A stretch of 64,000 nucleotides of DNA. It comes from an uncultured Paracoccaceae bacterium. GTDB taxonomy: Bacteria > Pseudomonadota > Alphaproteobacteria > Rhodobacterales > Rhodobacteraceae. The stretch is taken from the NCBI GenBank assembly GCA_947497185.1, contig CANMFL010000002.1, positions 1 through 64,000 of the forward strand, in the 5' to 3' direction. Shown in pieces: positions 34,313-43,676 of this stretch. Position 1 is the first letter of the stretch, and each line of letters starts with the position of its first letter. The notes below the pieces were generated by a model. The model was not told where the DNA came from and made no database searches. It saw only the letters and a list, made by a program, of their open reading frames with translations. The position numbers and the translations under genes are program-made.

Positions 34313-34788
34313 ACCGGATTTCGCACATCGACCTTGACGATAGTGGGCTGCCGCCGCCAACGCCGGAAATCGAACAGGAACGCAAGGTTGCGCTGTTTGA
34401 TCTGCTCGAAGACAACAGCTTTATCCCGTCAGCGCGCGAAGATCGTGTTGTGCCGGACGGCCCATATCGCCTCGGTCTGTCGATCCGCGAACGCCGTTTG
34501 GTGTTTACGATTGCCACCGAAGGCAAATCCGAAGTGGGCGAATTTCACCTGTCGCTTGGGCCGTTTCGTCAGGTTGTGAAAGATTACTTTCAAATCTGCG
34601 AAAGCTATTTTGAGGCCGTGAAAAACCTGCCACCCAGCCAGATCGAAACCATCGACATGGCGCGACGCGGTATCCACAACGAAGGTGCGCGCGTTCTGCA
34701 AGAGCGGCTCGAAGGTAAGGCCGAGGTCGATATCGACACCGCCCGCCGTCTGTTCACGTTGATCTGCGTTCTGCATTTTGGTGGTTAA
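34309..34788 (+). CDS. UPF0262 family protein
   Basis: 159 residues. RISHIDLDDSGLPPPTPEIE at the start and FHLSLGPFRQVVKDYFQICE, then ARRGIHNEGARVL, define UPF0262, a family restricted to Alphaproteobacteria and usually next to hisD. Its function is unknown. ATGA coupling to hisD and one base before the next gene make a tight hisD operon. No signal peptide or membrane segment. Confidence 0.92.
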   Translation: MNRISHIDLDDSGLPPPTPEIEQERKVALFDLLEDNSFIPSAREDRVVPDGPYRLGLSIRERRLVFTIATEGKSEVGEFHLSLGPFRQVVKDYFQICESYFEAVKNLPPSQIETIDMARRGIHNEGARVLQERLEGKAEVDIDTARRLFTLICVLHFGG

Positions 34789-34789
34789 G

Positions 34790-35266
34790 ATGGACGACGG
34801 GGGCAAACATATCCAAGATTTACCCCAGTCGGTCCTATTTTGCTGTGATCACAATGCGGTCAGGTCACCTATGGCCGAGGGGATCATGAAAAAGCTATAC
34901 GGAACAGAGTGTTACATTCAATCCGTTGGCGTGAAGAATGATCTGGAAATCGACGGCTTCGCCATCGCAGTATGCCAAGAAATCGACGTCGAGCTGTCCC
35001 GCCACAAATCGCGCAGCTTTGACGAGATGGAGAACTGGGGCGACGACCTGTCGTCCTTTGACCTAGTTCTCGCTCTATCACCCGCCAGCCAGCGCCGTGC
35101 GCTTGATCTGACGCAATTCTACCATATCGAAGTCGAATACTGGCCCATCCTTGATCCGACCGGACTTGGCGACAATCGCGAGGCTCAATTGGTGAATTAC
35201 CGCCAAGCCCGTGATCAAATTCGCGACAGATTGGTGGCCCGTTGGGGCGAACCTGTCGAAGTTTAG
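34790..35266 (+). CDS. Low molecular weight protein-tyrosine-phosphatase family / arsenate reductase-like
   Basis: 158 residues from the ATG at 34790. The phosphate loop CX5R is CDHNAVR, Cys 19 to Arg 25, in the VLFCCDHNAVRSPMAEGIMK block. A second active-site block (LVLALSPASQRRALDL, then WPILDPTGLG) supplies the Asp-Pro of the family. Such enzymes dephosphorylate phosphotyrosine or reduce arsenate; this Rhodobacterales subgroup beside hisD has no assigned substrate. A TTG start 12 bases upstream would overlap the UPF0262 gene and is less likely. Confidence 0.85.
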   Translation: MDDGGKHIQDLPQSVLFCCDHNAVRSPMAEGIMKKLYGTECYIQSVGVKNDLEIDGFAIAVCQEIDVELSRHKSRSFDEMENWGDDLSSFDLVLALSPASQRRALDLTQFYHIEVEYWPILDPTGLGDNREAQLVNYRQARDQIRDRLVARWGEPVEV

Positions 35267-35423
35267 CGGATTGTGGCCCGCCTAAGCCACGAATTTTACA
35301 CAAGACGACACCAAAATGCCGCGCTTGCACATGTTATTGCGCCTTTACGCTTGATATTTCGCGAGAGGGGGCGCATGTAGCCCATCACGGGACATAACCC
35401 CGTTTACTGATTCAGGAGAGACC

Positions 35424-35642
35424 ATGGCCAAGGAAGAACTGCTCGAATTTCCCGGCGTCGTGAAGGAACTCTTGCCGAACGCGACATTTCGGGTCGAGCT
35501 GGAAAACGGCCATGAGATCATCGCACATACGGCAGGCAAGATGCGCAAAAACCGCATCCGTGTTCTGGCAGGCGACAAAGTACAGGTCGAAATGACCCCG
35601 TACGATCTGACTAAGGGTCGGATCAACTACCGCTTTAAATAG
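35424..35642 (+). CDS. infA: Translation initiation factor IF-1
   Basis: 72 residues, the usual length. One S1-like OB fold: [20 protein letters not shown], then [20 protein letters not shown] and [19 protein letters not shown]-1 binds the A site of the 30S subunit during initiation. AGGAGAG stands seven bases before the ATG. It has its own leader of about 155 bases after the phosphatase gene. A hairpin follows the stop immediately. Confidence 0.98.
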   Translation: MAKEELLEFPGVVKELLPNATFRVELENGHEIIAHTAGKMRKNRIRVLAGDKVQVEMTPYDLTKGRINYRFK

Positions 35643-35661
35643 GGTGAAACTTGATTCACCC
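35642..35661 (+). terminator. Hairpin after infA
   Basis: GGGTGAA pairs with TTCACCC around a six-base loop, touching the infA stop. There is no T run, so termination may be partial and maf may be reached by read-through. Confidence 0.5.
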
Positions 35662-35727
35662 CGTGCGGAATAGCATTTTGCTGCAAGCAACGTGTGACCG
35701 CATCCAGTTAAATGTCTGGGCGCAGTC

Positions 35728-36333
35728 ATGACAACCAACACTCCACAGAATAGCCTCCGGCTGATTTTGGGCTCTGGTTCGCCTCGGCGGCTAGAGCTTT
35801 TGGCGCAGCTTGGGCTGACGCCTGCTGACGTGCGCCCCCCCGACATTGACGAAGATCCCAAGCGTGCAGAGCCGCCGCGTGATTACGTCAACCGCATCGC
35901 TCGTGAAAAGGCCGAAGCGGTTGTGATTGCGGACGACGAGGTCGTGCTGTGCGCGGACACCACCGTGGCCCTTGGCCGTCGCATCATGGGCAAGCCCGAA
36001 AATGCAGCGCAGGCCGCGACGTTTTTGCATGCCATGTCAGGCCGCCGTCACAAGGTGATCACATCCGTCGCGGTGAAACGCGGCGCCCGTGTTTGGTGCA
36101 AGGATGTGCAAACAACCGTGTCGATGAAACGCCTCTCGAATGCCGAAGTGAACTGGTATTTGGCAACAGGCGATTGGCAAGGCAAGGCAGGCGGCTACGG
36201 CATTCAAGGCCCGGCATCCGCCTTTATCCCATGGATTAACGGGTCATTTCACGCGGTCATGGGCCTGCCATTGCCCGAAACCACAGCCCTGCTGACCGCA
36301 GCAGGATTCCCCCTATTCGGAGAACAGCCATGA
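35728..36333 (+). CDS. maf: Maf-like nucleoside triphosphate pyrophosphatase
   Basis: 201 residues. [16 protein letters not shown] at the start, [20 protein letters not shown] in the middle and [19 protein letters not shown] near the end are Maf hallmarks. Maf proteins hydrolyse non-canonical or modified nucleotides (dTTP/UTP or m7GTP type) and can affect septum formation. A start at 35728 is accepted. Its stop overlaps the RNase E/G start by four bases (ATGA), as in other Rhodobacterales. Confidence 0.93.
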   Translation: MTTNTPQNSLRLILGSGSPRRLELLAQLGLTPADVRPPDIDEDPKRAEPPRDYVNRIAREKAEAVVIADDEVVLCADTTVALGRRIMGKPENAAQAATFLHAMSGRRHKVITSVAVKRGARVWCKDVQTTVSMKRLSNAEVNWYLATGDWQGKAGGYGIQGPASAFIPWINGSFHAVMGLPLPETTALLTAAGFPLFGEQP

Positions 36334-37361
36334 ACGGCCGTACAATCGTCCTCGACCATATCGGTGAACGTGAAGCTGCGGCTTACATGATCGACGGCCA
36401 GCTGGATGACCTGCTGATTGACGATCTTGATGCACCGCGTCCCGGTGCGATCTTTCGGGCGATCTGCGACAGGCCGCTCAAAGGGCAGGGCGGGATGATG
36501 CTACGCTTGCCCGACGGCGAAAAGGCGTTTTTGCGCTATTCCAAAGGGTTGCGTCCGGGACAGCCGATGCTTGTGCAGGTCACAGGATACGCTGAGGGCG
36601 GCAAGGCCGTGCCCGTCACCGACCGCGTGCTGTTCAAAAGCCGCTATGTCATTGTCACACCTGGAAAACCCGGCATCAACGTGTCGCGCCAGATCGACGA
36701 TGAACAGCGTGACCGTCTGCTGGAACTCGCGCATTCTGCCCACGACAGCGAACACGGCTTGATCGTGCGCTCCTGTTGTGCTGCCGCTGACGTGGCTGAG
36801 ATTATCGAAGACATCGAGGCGATGAATACGCTCGCTGACGCGATCATGGCCGAAGGTAACGGGACCCACCCCGAAGCCCTGACCGAAGGCGACGGCCCCC
36901 ACACCGTTGCATGGCGCGAATGGACGGGCAGGGCGGATGTCGTGACCGAAGCGGGCAGTTTTGAGCACCTCGGCGTGCTCGACCAGATCGAAGGTCTATC
37001 CGATCCGATGGTTGTGGTCGGCGAAGGCAGCATGTTCGTCGAGCCGACCCGCGCCTTGGTCGCGGTAGACGTGAACACGGGCGGCGACACATCGCACGCC
37101 GCAGCACTCAAAGCCAATCTCGCCGCTTGTCGCGCTTTGCCACGGGCGCTGCGATTGCGCGGGCTAGGCGGGCAAATCACAGTCGATTTCGCACCGATGT
37201 CCAAGGCACATCGCAAGCAAGTCGAACAATCCTTGCGGGCGGCATTAAAAGCCGACCCAATCGAGACCTCAATGGTCGGCTGGACGCAAATGGGCTTGTT
37301 TGAATTGCAGCGCAAACGCGAACGCCTGACGCTCACACGGACACTACCGGAGGGCGTGTAA
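36330..37361 (+). CDS. Ribonuclease E/G family protein (short form)
   Basis: 343 residues. It has an S1-like N-terminal part, then the RNase E/G catalytic block [15 protein letters not shown] near residue 245 with the metal-binding Asp residues, and a C-terminal [14 protein letters not shown] and [13 protein letters not shown]. The long tail of RNase E is missing, and the protein is shorter than classical RNase G (about 490), as is usual for this second enzyme in Rhodobacterales. It would trim RNA, for example rRNA ends, although the substrate is unproven. It lies between maf and yacG, with overlaps. Confidence 0.88.
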   Translation: MNGRTIVLDHIGEREAAAYMIDGQLDDLLIDDLDAPRPGAIFRAICDRPLKGQGGMMLRLPDGEKAFLRYSKGLRPGQPMLVQVTGYAEGGKAVPVTDRVLFKSRYVIVTPGKPGINVSRQIDDEQRDRLLELAHSAHDSEHGLIVRSCCAAADVAEIIEDIEAMNTLADAIMAEGNGTHPEALTEGDGPHTVAWREWTGRADVVTEAGSFEHLGVLDQIEGLSDPMVVVGEGSMFVEPTRALVAVDVNTGGDTSHAAALKANLAACRALPRALRLRGLGGQITVDFAPMSKAHRKQVEQSLRAALKADPIETSMVGWTQMGLFELQRKRERLTLTRTLPEGV

Positions 37362-37363
37362 TC

Positions 37364-37558
37364 ATGGCGTGCCCGATTTGTGATGCTGAAACCGACGCAA
37401 AATTTCGACCCTTCTGTTCCAAGCGCTGCGCGGACGTTGATCTGGCAAAGTGGCTGACAGGCAGCTACGCGATCCCGTCGCAAGACGAAGACGACGCAGA
37501 AAATCTCGCAGAAGCTCTTGATGATGCAATAAAAAACGATCCTGACCGCTTACAGTGA
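37364..37558 (+). CDS. yacG: DNA gyrase inhibitor YacG
   Basis: 64 residues. A zinc ribbon with CPIC and CSKRC supplies four Cys ligands, followed by DLAKWLTGSYAIP, the YacG signature. YacG binds GyrB and blocks gyrase. An acidic tail (EDDAENLAEALDDAI) follows. It starts two bases after the RNase gene and ends 78 bases before tRNA-Phe. Confidence 0.93.
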   Translation: MACPICDAETDAKFRPFCSKRCADVDLAKWLTGSYAIPSQDEDDAENLAEALDDAIKNDPDRLQ

Positions 37559-37636
37559 ATTTCTTTGCAAAAGGCACTGGACACCCCTGCGCGTTCCGCC
37601 TAAAACGCGCCTACCCGATGACAATGTCATCCCGGT

Positions 37637-37711
37637 GCCCGGGTAGCTCAGGGGTAGAGCAGTGGATTGAAAATCCTCGTGTCGGTGGTTCGATTCCGCC
37701 CCTGGGCACCA
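37637..37711 (+). tRNA. tRNA-Phe (anticodon GAA)
   Basis: Acceptor GCCCGGG pairs with CCTGGGC. The D arm is TAGCTCAGGGGTAGAGC; the anticodon loop TTGAAAA carries GAA. The T arm has GGTTCGATTCC. CCA is encoded (37709-37711). A weak hairpin (ACGCA...TGCGT) about 37717-37734 followed by TTGTT may terminate it. Confidence 0.96.
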
Positions 37712-38117
37712 CTTTTACGCATTTTTATTTGCGTTTGTTATCAAAGATATAAGTTCATTCCGCAGATTGGCTGTATTGGCTTGCTGCTGCTTTTGCTACG
37801 TGGTGGCCCCGGGAAATCACCCTAAAATGTATTTCACCTGTTGAGACGATTCAAGAAGATCGCGTTGCTTGGCGGTTTTCGACGCCATAAGGCTTTCCTT
37901 GCTCATCGCGCATCCCGAAAATGTCCGCCACTGCTATTGTAGCGAAAAGGATTGACCAGAGTAGTCTTTACCCAATGCCACAGCCCGCTTGCAACTTGTG
38001 CATGGCATTCAGCCCGGGCGTGCCGATCAAGGCCGCTATGACACAATCCCCCTTGCAACGCTGGGCGTGTTTCTGTTTACGCAGCCCGATCGCACCCTTA
38101 CGCAGCCTGGACCGAAC
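37712..38117. other. Leader region of the metNIQ operon
   Basis: About 400 bases. A weak hairpin after tRNA-Phe is at the left. Upstream of metN the words GCTTGCAAC and CTTGCAACGCTGGGCG repeat the core TTGCAAC, and an open frame runs in phase with metN from 37989. I see no known SAM riboswitch consensus, yet a methionine-responsive leader would be expected here. It could be a regulatory RNA or only a long promoter. Confidence 0.4.
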
Positions 38118-39179
38118 ATGACTGAAAACAAGACCCGTGGCGCTTCGATCGCTTTTGACACCGTGGGGAAGTCTTTTAACAAGGCGGGCGGGGTGTCGTT
38201 CAATGCGCTTGATAATGTGTCGCTTTCCGTCGCACCCGGTGCGATCACTGGTATCATCGGGCGGTCAGGTGCGGGGAAGTCGACCTTGCTGCGCATGGTG
38301 AATGGATTGGAACGACCGACGTCTGGTCGCGTGTTGGTAGCCGGTCAAGAGGTCAGCACGGCCAAGGGGGCGCAGTTGCGCGCGATCCGGCGTGATGTGG
38401 GCATGATTTTCCAACATTTTAACCTTTTGTCCACACGCACCGTGGCAGGCAACATTGCCCTGCCGCTGGAAATCGCTGGCGTGGCAGCGCCGCAGATCAA
38501 AACGCGCGTCGCTGACTTGATTGACCGTGTCGGATTGTCCGACCATGCGGGGCGGTATCCGGCCGAGCTTTCGGGTGGGCAAAAACAGCGGATCGGCATT
38601 GCCCGTGCGTTGGCCACGGAACCCAAGGTGCTGTTGTCAGACGAGGCGACATCGGCGCTGGACCCTGAAACCACGCAGACCGTGCTTGCGCTGTTGAAGG
38701 ACATCAATCGTGACTTGGGCTTAACGATCCTCCTTATCACCCATGAGATGGCCGTGGTGCGCGATATCGCGAGCCATGTCGCGGTGATCGAGGCGGGGCG
38801 TATTGTCGAGCACGGTGCGACCTACGACATCTTTACCGCGCCGCAACACGCAACGACCCGTTCTTTCTTGTCGGGTGTCACGGGCGTGACGCTACCGGCA
38901 TTTGTACGCGACCGGTTGGTGCAAAACGCCCCCGCGCAGCGCGGCGAAGAAGTGGTGCGCGTGACATTCACAGGCACCTATGCCACCGATCCGATGCTGG
39001 CCCGTTTGACCAAGGATATGGGCATTCCGGTCAATATCCTTGCAGGCGCGATTGAGGAAATCGGGACCCAACCCTACGGTAATCTGCTGATCTCCTTGCC
39101 GGTGTCGCAAGCGGCGCAGGCGCGCGCATTTCTGGAAAACCACGGACTAACGACGGAGATGCTTGGTTATGTCGGCTAA
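38118..39179 (+). CDS. metN: D/L-methionine ABC transporter ATP-binding protein MetN
   Basis: 353 residues from the ATG at 38118. Walker A is GRSGAGKST near residue 52, the signature [15 protein letters not shown] near 150, Walker [12 protein letters not shown] and the switch His in LITHEM. The C-terminal part (about 270-353) is the NIL domain that binds methionine and shuts the importer, with the ending [15 protein letters not shown]. It powers methionine import. It overlaps metI by 11 bases. An in-phase frame extends 129 bases upstream but lacks family similarity, so the shorter start is used despite a weak ribosome-binding site. Confidence 0.93.
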   Translation: MTENKTRGASIAFDTVGKSFNKAGGVSFNALDNVSLSVAPGAITGIIGRSGAGKSTLLRMVNGLERPTSGRVLVAGQEVSTAKGAQLRAIRRDVGMIFQHFNLLSTRTVAGNIALPLEIAGVAAPQIKTRVADLIDRVGLSDHAGRYPAELSGGQKQRIGIARALATEPKVLLSDEATSALDPETTQTVLALLKDINRDLGLTILLITHEMAVVRDIASHVAVIEAGRIVEHGATYDIFTAPQHATTRSFLSGVTGVTLPAFVRDRLVQNAPAQRGEEVVRVTFTGTYATDPMLARLTKDMGIPVNILAGAIEEIGTQPYGNLLISLPVSQAAQARAFLENHGLTTEMLGYVG

Positions 39180-39843
39180 TCTCATCAATCTACTGCTCGA
39201 AGCAACGGGGCAGACGCTATATATGGTTGCGATCTCGGCGTTGTTTGGCACGCTTTTGGGGCTGCCGCTGGGCCTGTTCCTTGCGACGTCGCAACGCGGT
39301 GAGTTGGTGTCGATGCCGTGGGTGAACAAGGTCCTCGGGCTTGTGGTGAATGCGACACGCTCTGTGCCGTTCATCATTCTGGTTGTGGCGATCATTCCCT
39401 TTACCCGCATGGTGGCAGGCACGTCGATCGGGACCACCGCTGCAATTGTACCGCTGACCATCGCCACCGTGCCATTCATTGCGCGATTGGTCGAAAACGC
39501 GATCCGCGAAGTCGACGCTGGCCTGATCGAAGCCGCCCGTGCGATGGGGGCCACGCCCGTCCAGATCATCACAAAGGTTCTGCTACGTGAAGCGTTGCCC
39601 AGCATCATCTTGGGTCTCACGCTCGCTATTGTTAGCCTGATTGGGTACTCCGCGATGGTCGGGGCCGTGGGCGGCGAGGGGCTGGGTGATCTGGGTATCC
39701 GCTATGGCTACCAGCGCTTCATGCCCGATGTTATGGCCATCGTCGTGGTGATCCTGATCGTCTTGGTCCAGCTTGTGCAATCCATCGGTGAACGTATCGC
39801 CGCCGCCGTGGACAAACGCGCCCCGAAAAGTGGCGGGCAATAA
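39169..39843 (+). CDS. metI: Methionine ABC transporter permease MetI
   Basis: 224 residues with about five membrane helices. The EAA-like loop that touches the ATPase reads [40 protein letters not shown] and [18 protein letters not shown] are typical of MetI. The start is the ATG at 39169 inside the end of metN, so the two are translationally coupled. The binding-protein gene follows 43 bases later. Confidence 0.95.
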   Translation: MSANLINLLLEATGQTLYMVAISALFGTLLGLPLGLFLATSQRGELVSMPWVNKVLGLVVNATRSVPFIILVVAIIPFTRMVAGTSIGTTAAIVPLTIATVPFIARLVENAIREVDAGLIEAARAMGATPVQIITKVLLREALPSIILGLTLAIVSLIGYSAMVGAVGGEGLGDLGIRYGYQRFMPDVMAIVVVILIVLVQLVQSIGERIAAAVDKRAPKSGGQ

Positions 39844-39886
39844 ACCGCGCCCTATATATCAACTCTTACAGCTCACGGAGAATACA

Positions 39887-40663
39887 ATGCTACGTCTCAC
39901 AACACTTACATCTGTCATCGCGCTGCTGGCATCCAGTCTGGCCGCCGAAGCCATCAAAGTCGGGGTATCCCCGGGCGAACACGCCGAGATCATGGAAGAG
40001 GTCGCACGCGTGGCCGGACCTATGGGCCTTGAAATTGATGTGGTAGAGTTTTCCGACTACGTCGTGCCGAACCAAGCTTTGGCGGATGGCGACATTCAGG
40101 CGAATTCTTTCCAGCACGTGCCGTATCTTGAGGCACAGATGCAGGACCGTGGCTTTGCGCTGAGTGTTGTTGGCAACACGATCACGACACCGATGGGCAT
40201 TTATTCCGACAAGGTCAGCGACATCGCAGAGCTTGAGGAAGGTGCGACCTTTGGCATCCCCAACGATCCGACCAACGGCGGCCGCGCATTGCTGGTGTTG
40301 CAAGAACTCGGCATGATCAAAGTTGATCCCGCAGCGGGCCTCACACCGACCATGCTCGACATCACAGAGAACCCCAAAGACCTGTCGTTCAAAGAACTCG
40401 ACGCGGCGCAATTGCCCCGCTCTTTGGCCGATTTGACCGCAGCGCTGATCAACACAAACTACGCAATCGCATCGGGCCTGAACCCGAAAGAAGATTCCAT
40501 CGCAATGGAAAGCGCGGAAAATCCTTACGTGAACGTGATCGTCGTGCGCGAAGGTGATGAAGAGGCGGCGTGGGTCGAGACACTGCTCAACGCATACCAC
40601 TCTGACGAGATCAAAACATTTATCGACGAGAGCTACCAAGGCACGGTCATTACTTCTTGGTGA
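39887..40663 (+). CDS. metQ: Methionine-binding protein MetQ (NlpA family)
   Basis: 258 residues from the ATG at 39887, which has CGGAG at a good distance. A signal peptide (LTTLTSVIALLASSLAAEA) leads to IKVGVSPGEHAEIMEEVARV and DGDIQANSFQHVPYLEAQ, the NlpA core that binds methionine. No lipobox Cys is present, so it would be a free periplasmic protein, not the usual lipoprotein. It is the last gene of metNIQ. Confidence 0.93.
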   Translation: MLRLTTLTSVIALLASSLAAEAIKVGVSPGEHAEIMEEVARVAGPMGLEIDVVEFSDYVVPNQALADGDIQANSFQHVPYLEAQMQDRGFALSVVGNTITTPMGIYSDKVSDIAELEEGATFGIPNDPTNGGRALLVLQELGMIKVDPAAGLTPTMLDITENPKDLSFKELDAAQLPRSLADLTAALINTNYAIASGLNPKEDSIAMESAENPYVNVIVVREGDEEAAWVETLLNAYHSDEIKTFIDESYQGTVITSW

Positions 40664-41016
40664 ATGAGCAGCCTTACTGAGAGTACAGTTCCGGCTTCAG
40701 TCGGCGTGTAAAGTTACTCGTGTTAAAAGTCAGTCGAAACGCAGACGGAATTAGAAGATTCGGCCAAAATACTAACATTTTGGCCGAAGCTTATGTTTAT
40801 TGCGCGGGCAGCTGCGCTTGGAATTTTTCAACATGCGCAGCATTTGCCCGTAACACTATTTCTGCCGCAACAGCCTTGCTTGCAGGGGGAAGTGGTGCGG
40901 CAATAGCAAGATCACGAATGGTCAGTTGATCTGCATAGCCCCGAACGTTCGCGAGGCTCCGCCATCTTGGAGTGAACCGCACTCCTAACGTCGAACGCGG
41001 CTCACCTCTTGCTTCG
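40664..41016. other. Intergenic stretch with palindrome and possible gene remnant
   Basis: TTCGGCCAAAAT (40759-40770) pairs with ATTTTGGCCGAA (40777-40788), a perfect 12-base stem with six-base loop. On the minus strand an open frame (about 40797-40990) ends in VLRANAAHVEKFQAQLPAQ just before that stem, looking like a kept C-terminus of a lost gene followed by its terminator. I cannot name the family. Nothing else is evident. Confidence 0.4.
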
Positions 41017-42330
41017 TTACGGCGTCGTGGTCAGCCCTTCTGGCTGGCCAACAACCATGAAGTGAAGGTTTTCTGGCTGTAACAGCTGATTGGCAACGCG
41101 GGCGATATCGTCAGTTGTGACTGCCTCAATTCTGGCATTGCGGGTTTGCACATAATCCAGCGGCAAGTCGTCCATTTGTATGTCCACCAAAATACGCGCG
41201 ATTTGCGCATTGCCATCAAATTGCAATGGAAAAGATCCGGTGAGGTAGGTCTTAATCATCGTCAACTCCTCTTCCGATATACCATTGTCGGCCATTTTCG
41301 CCCATTCCGCTTTGACAAGATCAATCGCCTCGGCGGTGGTGTCATTGCCGCTCGCAAACATGCCTAACAAAATTTCGGCGTGATTTTGGGGGACGAGGTA
41401 AGAGCCGATCCCATACGTCAGTCCACGTTTTTCGCGCACTTCGGTCATCAAACGTGCGCTAAAACGCCCGCCACCCATAATTTCGTTAATGATATAAGCG
41501 GCAAAAAAATCCGGATCACTGCGCTTCATGCCTTGCTGCTCAAAGTATACCAAAGACAGCGGGCTGGGGAAATCGACGACGGTGATGCCGCCCTCCAAGG
41601 CCCAGTCGGCGCGCTCTGGGGCAGGGGCGCCCGTCGCGGGCAGATCGCCCAGCAGGTTATCCAGCAAAATCCCCAAATCTTCGGCGTTGATGTCGCCCGT
41701 CGCAGCGACGTAGATATTGTCGCGGGTCATGGCGCTACTAAGGGCGGCCTGAAGATCAGCGCGGGTTAACGCGGCCACGCTTTGCGCGGTGCCCATACCG
41801 GAACTGCCATATGGATGCGCCCCAAAGGCCATGCTATCCAACAGATCGCCAGCAATGGTGTCGGGATCTTTTTGGTCCGATTGAATGCGCGACAGCACCT
41901 GTCCACGCGCACGCTCTATCGCGTCGGCGTCAAAACGAGGCTCAGTTAACGCCAAGCGTAGCAAATCAATCGCTTCGTCGCGATCTTCGGTCAAAAACCG
42001 GGCAGAAACGCTGATGTTATCGTCGCTGGCGTCGAAACTGAACTTGGCGGCCAGCGCGTCACGCGCATTGGCGAAACTTTCGGCGTCCAGATCGCCAGCA
42101 CCATCGTCAATCAGTGCGGTCATCAGGTTGATCACGCCACGTTGTTCAACGGGGTCAATCGACATGCCGCCCCGAAATCGAATTTCCAAGGCAGTAAACG
42201 GAAAGGCACTTTCTTCGACAAGCCATGCGTTAATGCCACCCGGAGAAATCACAGGTTGAATTGCAATTTCAGCCTGAGCGGATGCGGTGAAGGTGATAAG
42301 GGCCAATAGGCCGGCGCGGATCGTCTTCAT
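41017..42330 (-). CDS. M16 family peptidase-like protein, non-catalytic subunit
   Basis: 437 residues with signal peptide (LLALITFTASAQAE). It has the M16 fold (FRGGMSIDPVEQRGVINLMT at the place of the zinc motif), but HXXEH is absent: GVINLMTALIDDG replaces it. The C-terminal half keeps MTEVREKRGLTYGIGSY, the R-Y pair that completes the active site of a partner. It therefore probably forms a heterodimer with the upstream gene, as in mitochondrial processing peptidase. The two overlap by four bases. Periplasmic. Confidence 0.9.
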   Translation of the reverse strand: MKTIRAGLLALITFTASAQAEIAIQPVISPGGINAWLVEESAFPFTALEIRFRGGMSIDPVEQRGVINLMTALIDDGAGDLDAESFANARDALAAKFSFDASDDNISVSARFLTEDRDEAIDLLRLALTEPRFDADAIERARGQVLSRIQSDQKDPDTIAGDLLDSMAFGAHPYGSSGMGTAQSVAALTRADLQAALSSAMTRDNIYVAATGDINAEDLGILLDNLLGDLPATGAPAPERADWALEGGITVVDFPSPLSLVYFEQQGMKRSDPDFFAAYIINEIMGGGRFSARLMTEVREKRGLTYGIGSYLVPQNHAEILLGMFASGNDTTAEAIDLVKAEWAKMADNGISEEELTMIKTYLTGSFPLQFDGNAQIARILVDIQMDDLPLDYVQTRNARIEAVTTDDIARVANQLLQPENLHFMVVGQPEGLTTTP

Positions 42331-43676
42331 TGGAGTACCTCCGTCTCGATTTCATCGTCCTGAATTAACCAAGCTGTCACCGCTTGATTGCGATTTAGGA
42401 CATCGCGTGCGGCGGTCAGCACATCCTCCGACGTGACAGCTTGCAAAACATCTGGCCATGCTTGCACGTCTGCGACCGTCAATCCGCTGGTCAGGGCAGA
42501 GCCGTATTTGTCGGCCAGCCCGCTGGCGCTGTCAGAGGCGTAAATTTCATCAGCGCGAAGCTGGCGTTTGATCCGGTCAACGGCATCTTGGTCGATACCA
42601 TCGACGAGAAATGTCGCAATCACCTCGTCCAGCGCCGCTTCCAATTCCGCCAAACTCACATCCGGCAGGGGTGTCGCCAAGACGCTAAATTCGGTAGCAT
42701 CAAGCGCCAGGCCTTCATAATAAACTTTGGTCCGAACTGCCTTGGCATCATCGCCAAATTGCAACGCACGGGCCAAAATAGAGGTGTCATTACCGCCTAA
42801 AATCTCAGTGAGAATGGTCAACGCAGCAGCCGTTTCCTGCGCACCGCTGTTGCGTTCCGTGGCGAGGTAAGTGCGCGTAAAAAGGGGCTCTCCGACACGT
42901 ACGTCAGCCATGACCAAACGCCGTTCGGCCATTTGGGGCGGTTCCGATGGGCGCTGGCGGGGGCCAAGATCAGGCGTTGGCGCGATCGGGCCATAATGTG
43001 CCTCTGCCATCGCTTTCACGGCGTCCGGATCAACATCACCCGCAACAACTAAAACCGCGTTATTCGGCGCATAAAAGGTGCGATAAAATTCGAGCGCGTC
43101 GTCGCGCGTTAACGTTTCAATTTCGTGTTTCCAACCGATAATAGGTACACCATAACGATGGTTCAGATATTGCGCGGCGCGGCTCTGTTCGTTCAGCAAT
43201 TCGCTGGGCGAACTATCAACGCGCTGACCGCGTTCTTCGATAATCACATCGCGTTCGGTTTCAACATTATCTTCAGACAAGATCAGACCGCGCATTCGGT
43301 CGGCTTCCATCGTCATCATCAGATCTAGCCGATCTGAGGCAACGCGCTGGAAATATCCTGTATAATCGTAATTGGTAAAAGCATTGTCAGCGCCGCCTTG
43401 TTCTTCGACCGTCGCCGAAAACTGGCCGGCAGGCACGGCTTCAGTCCCCTTAAACATCAAATGTTCAAGGTAATGGGCGATGCCCGATTTACCCTCAGGC
43501 TCGTCTGCAGACCCAGTGCGATACCAGAGCATATGTGTGACGGCGGGGGCGCGATGATCTTCGATCACCACAGCCTCAAGGCCGTTTTCAAGCGTGAAAG
43601 TGGTCACATTCTGTGCAAAAGCCGCGTTATAGGGCCATAAGCCGAACACGACGGGCACGATTAACTTGTGCAACAT
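42327..43676 (-). CDS. M16 family zinc metallopeptidase, catalytic subunit
   Basis: 449 residues with a signal peptide ending near AFAQ. The inverted zinc motif HXXEH is HYLEH (68-72), in GIAHYLEHLMFKGT, with the distal Glu in NVETERDVIIEE. It is a pitrilysin-type protease acting in the periplasm. The partner encoded downstream overlaps by four bases. Such pairs are regular in Rhodobacterales; the substrates are unknown. Confidence 0.93.
   Translation of the reverse strand: MLHKLIVPVVFGLWPYNAAFAQNVTTFTLENGLEAVVIEDHRAPAVTHMLWYRTGSADEPEGKSGIAHYLEHLMFKGTEAVPAGQFSATVEEQGGADNAFTNYDYTGYFQRVASDRLDLMMTMEADRMRGLILSEDNVETERDVIIEERGQRVDSSPSELLNEQSRAAQYLNHRYGVPIIGWKHEIETLTRDDALEFYRTFYAPNNAVLVVAGDVDPDAVKAMAEAHYGPIAPTPDLGPRQRPSEPPQMAERRLVMADVRVGEPLFTRTYLATERNSGAQETAAALTILTEILGGNDTSILARALQFGDDAKAVRTKVYYEGLALDATEFSVLATPLPDVSLAELEAALDEVIATFLVDGIDQDAVDRIKRQLRADEIYASDSASGLADKYGSALTSGLTVADVQAWPDVLQAVTSEDVLTAARDVLNRNQAVTAWLIQDDEIETEVLQ

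Noticed and set aside
37989..38117. In-frame N-terminal extension of MetN
   Set aside because: It lacks similarity to the family; MetN normally begins close to the [11 protein letters not shown] strand.
39890..40639. 249-codon minus-strand frame opposite metQ
   Set aside because: It mirrors a clear MetQ gene and has the composition of an antisense shadow.
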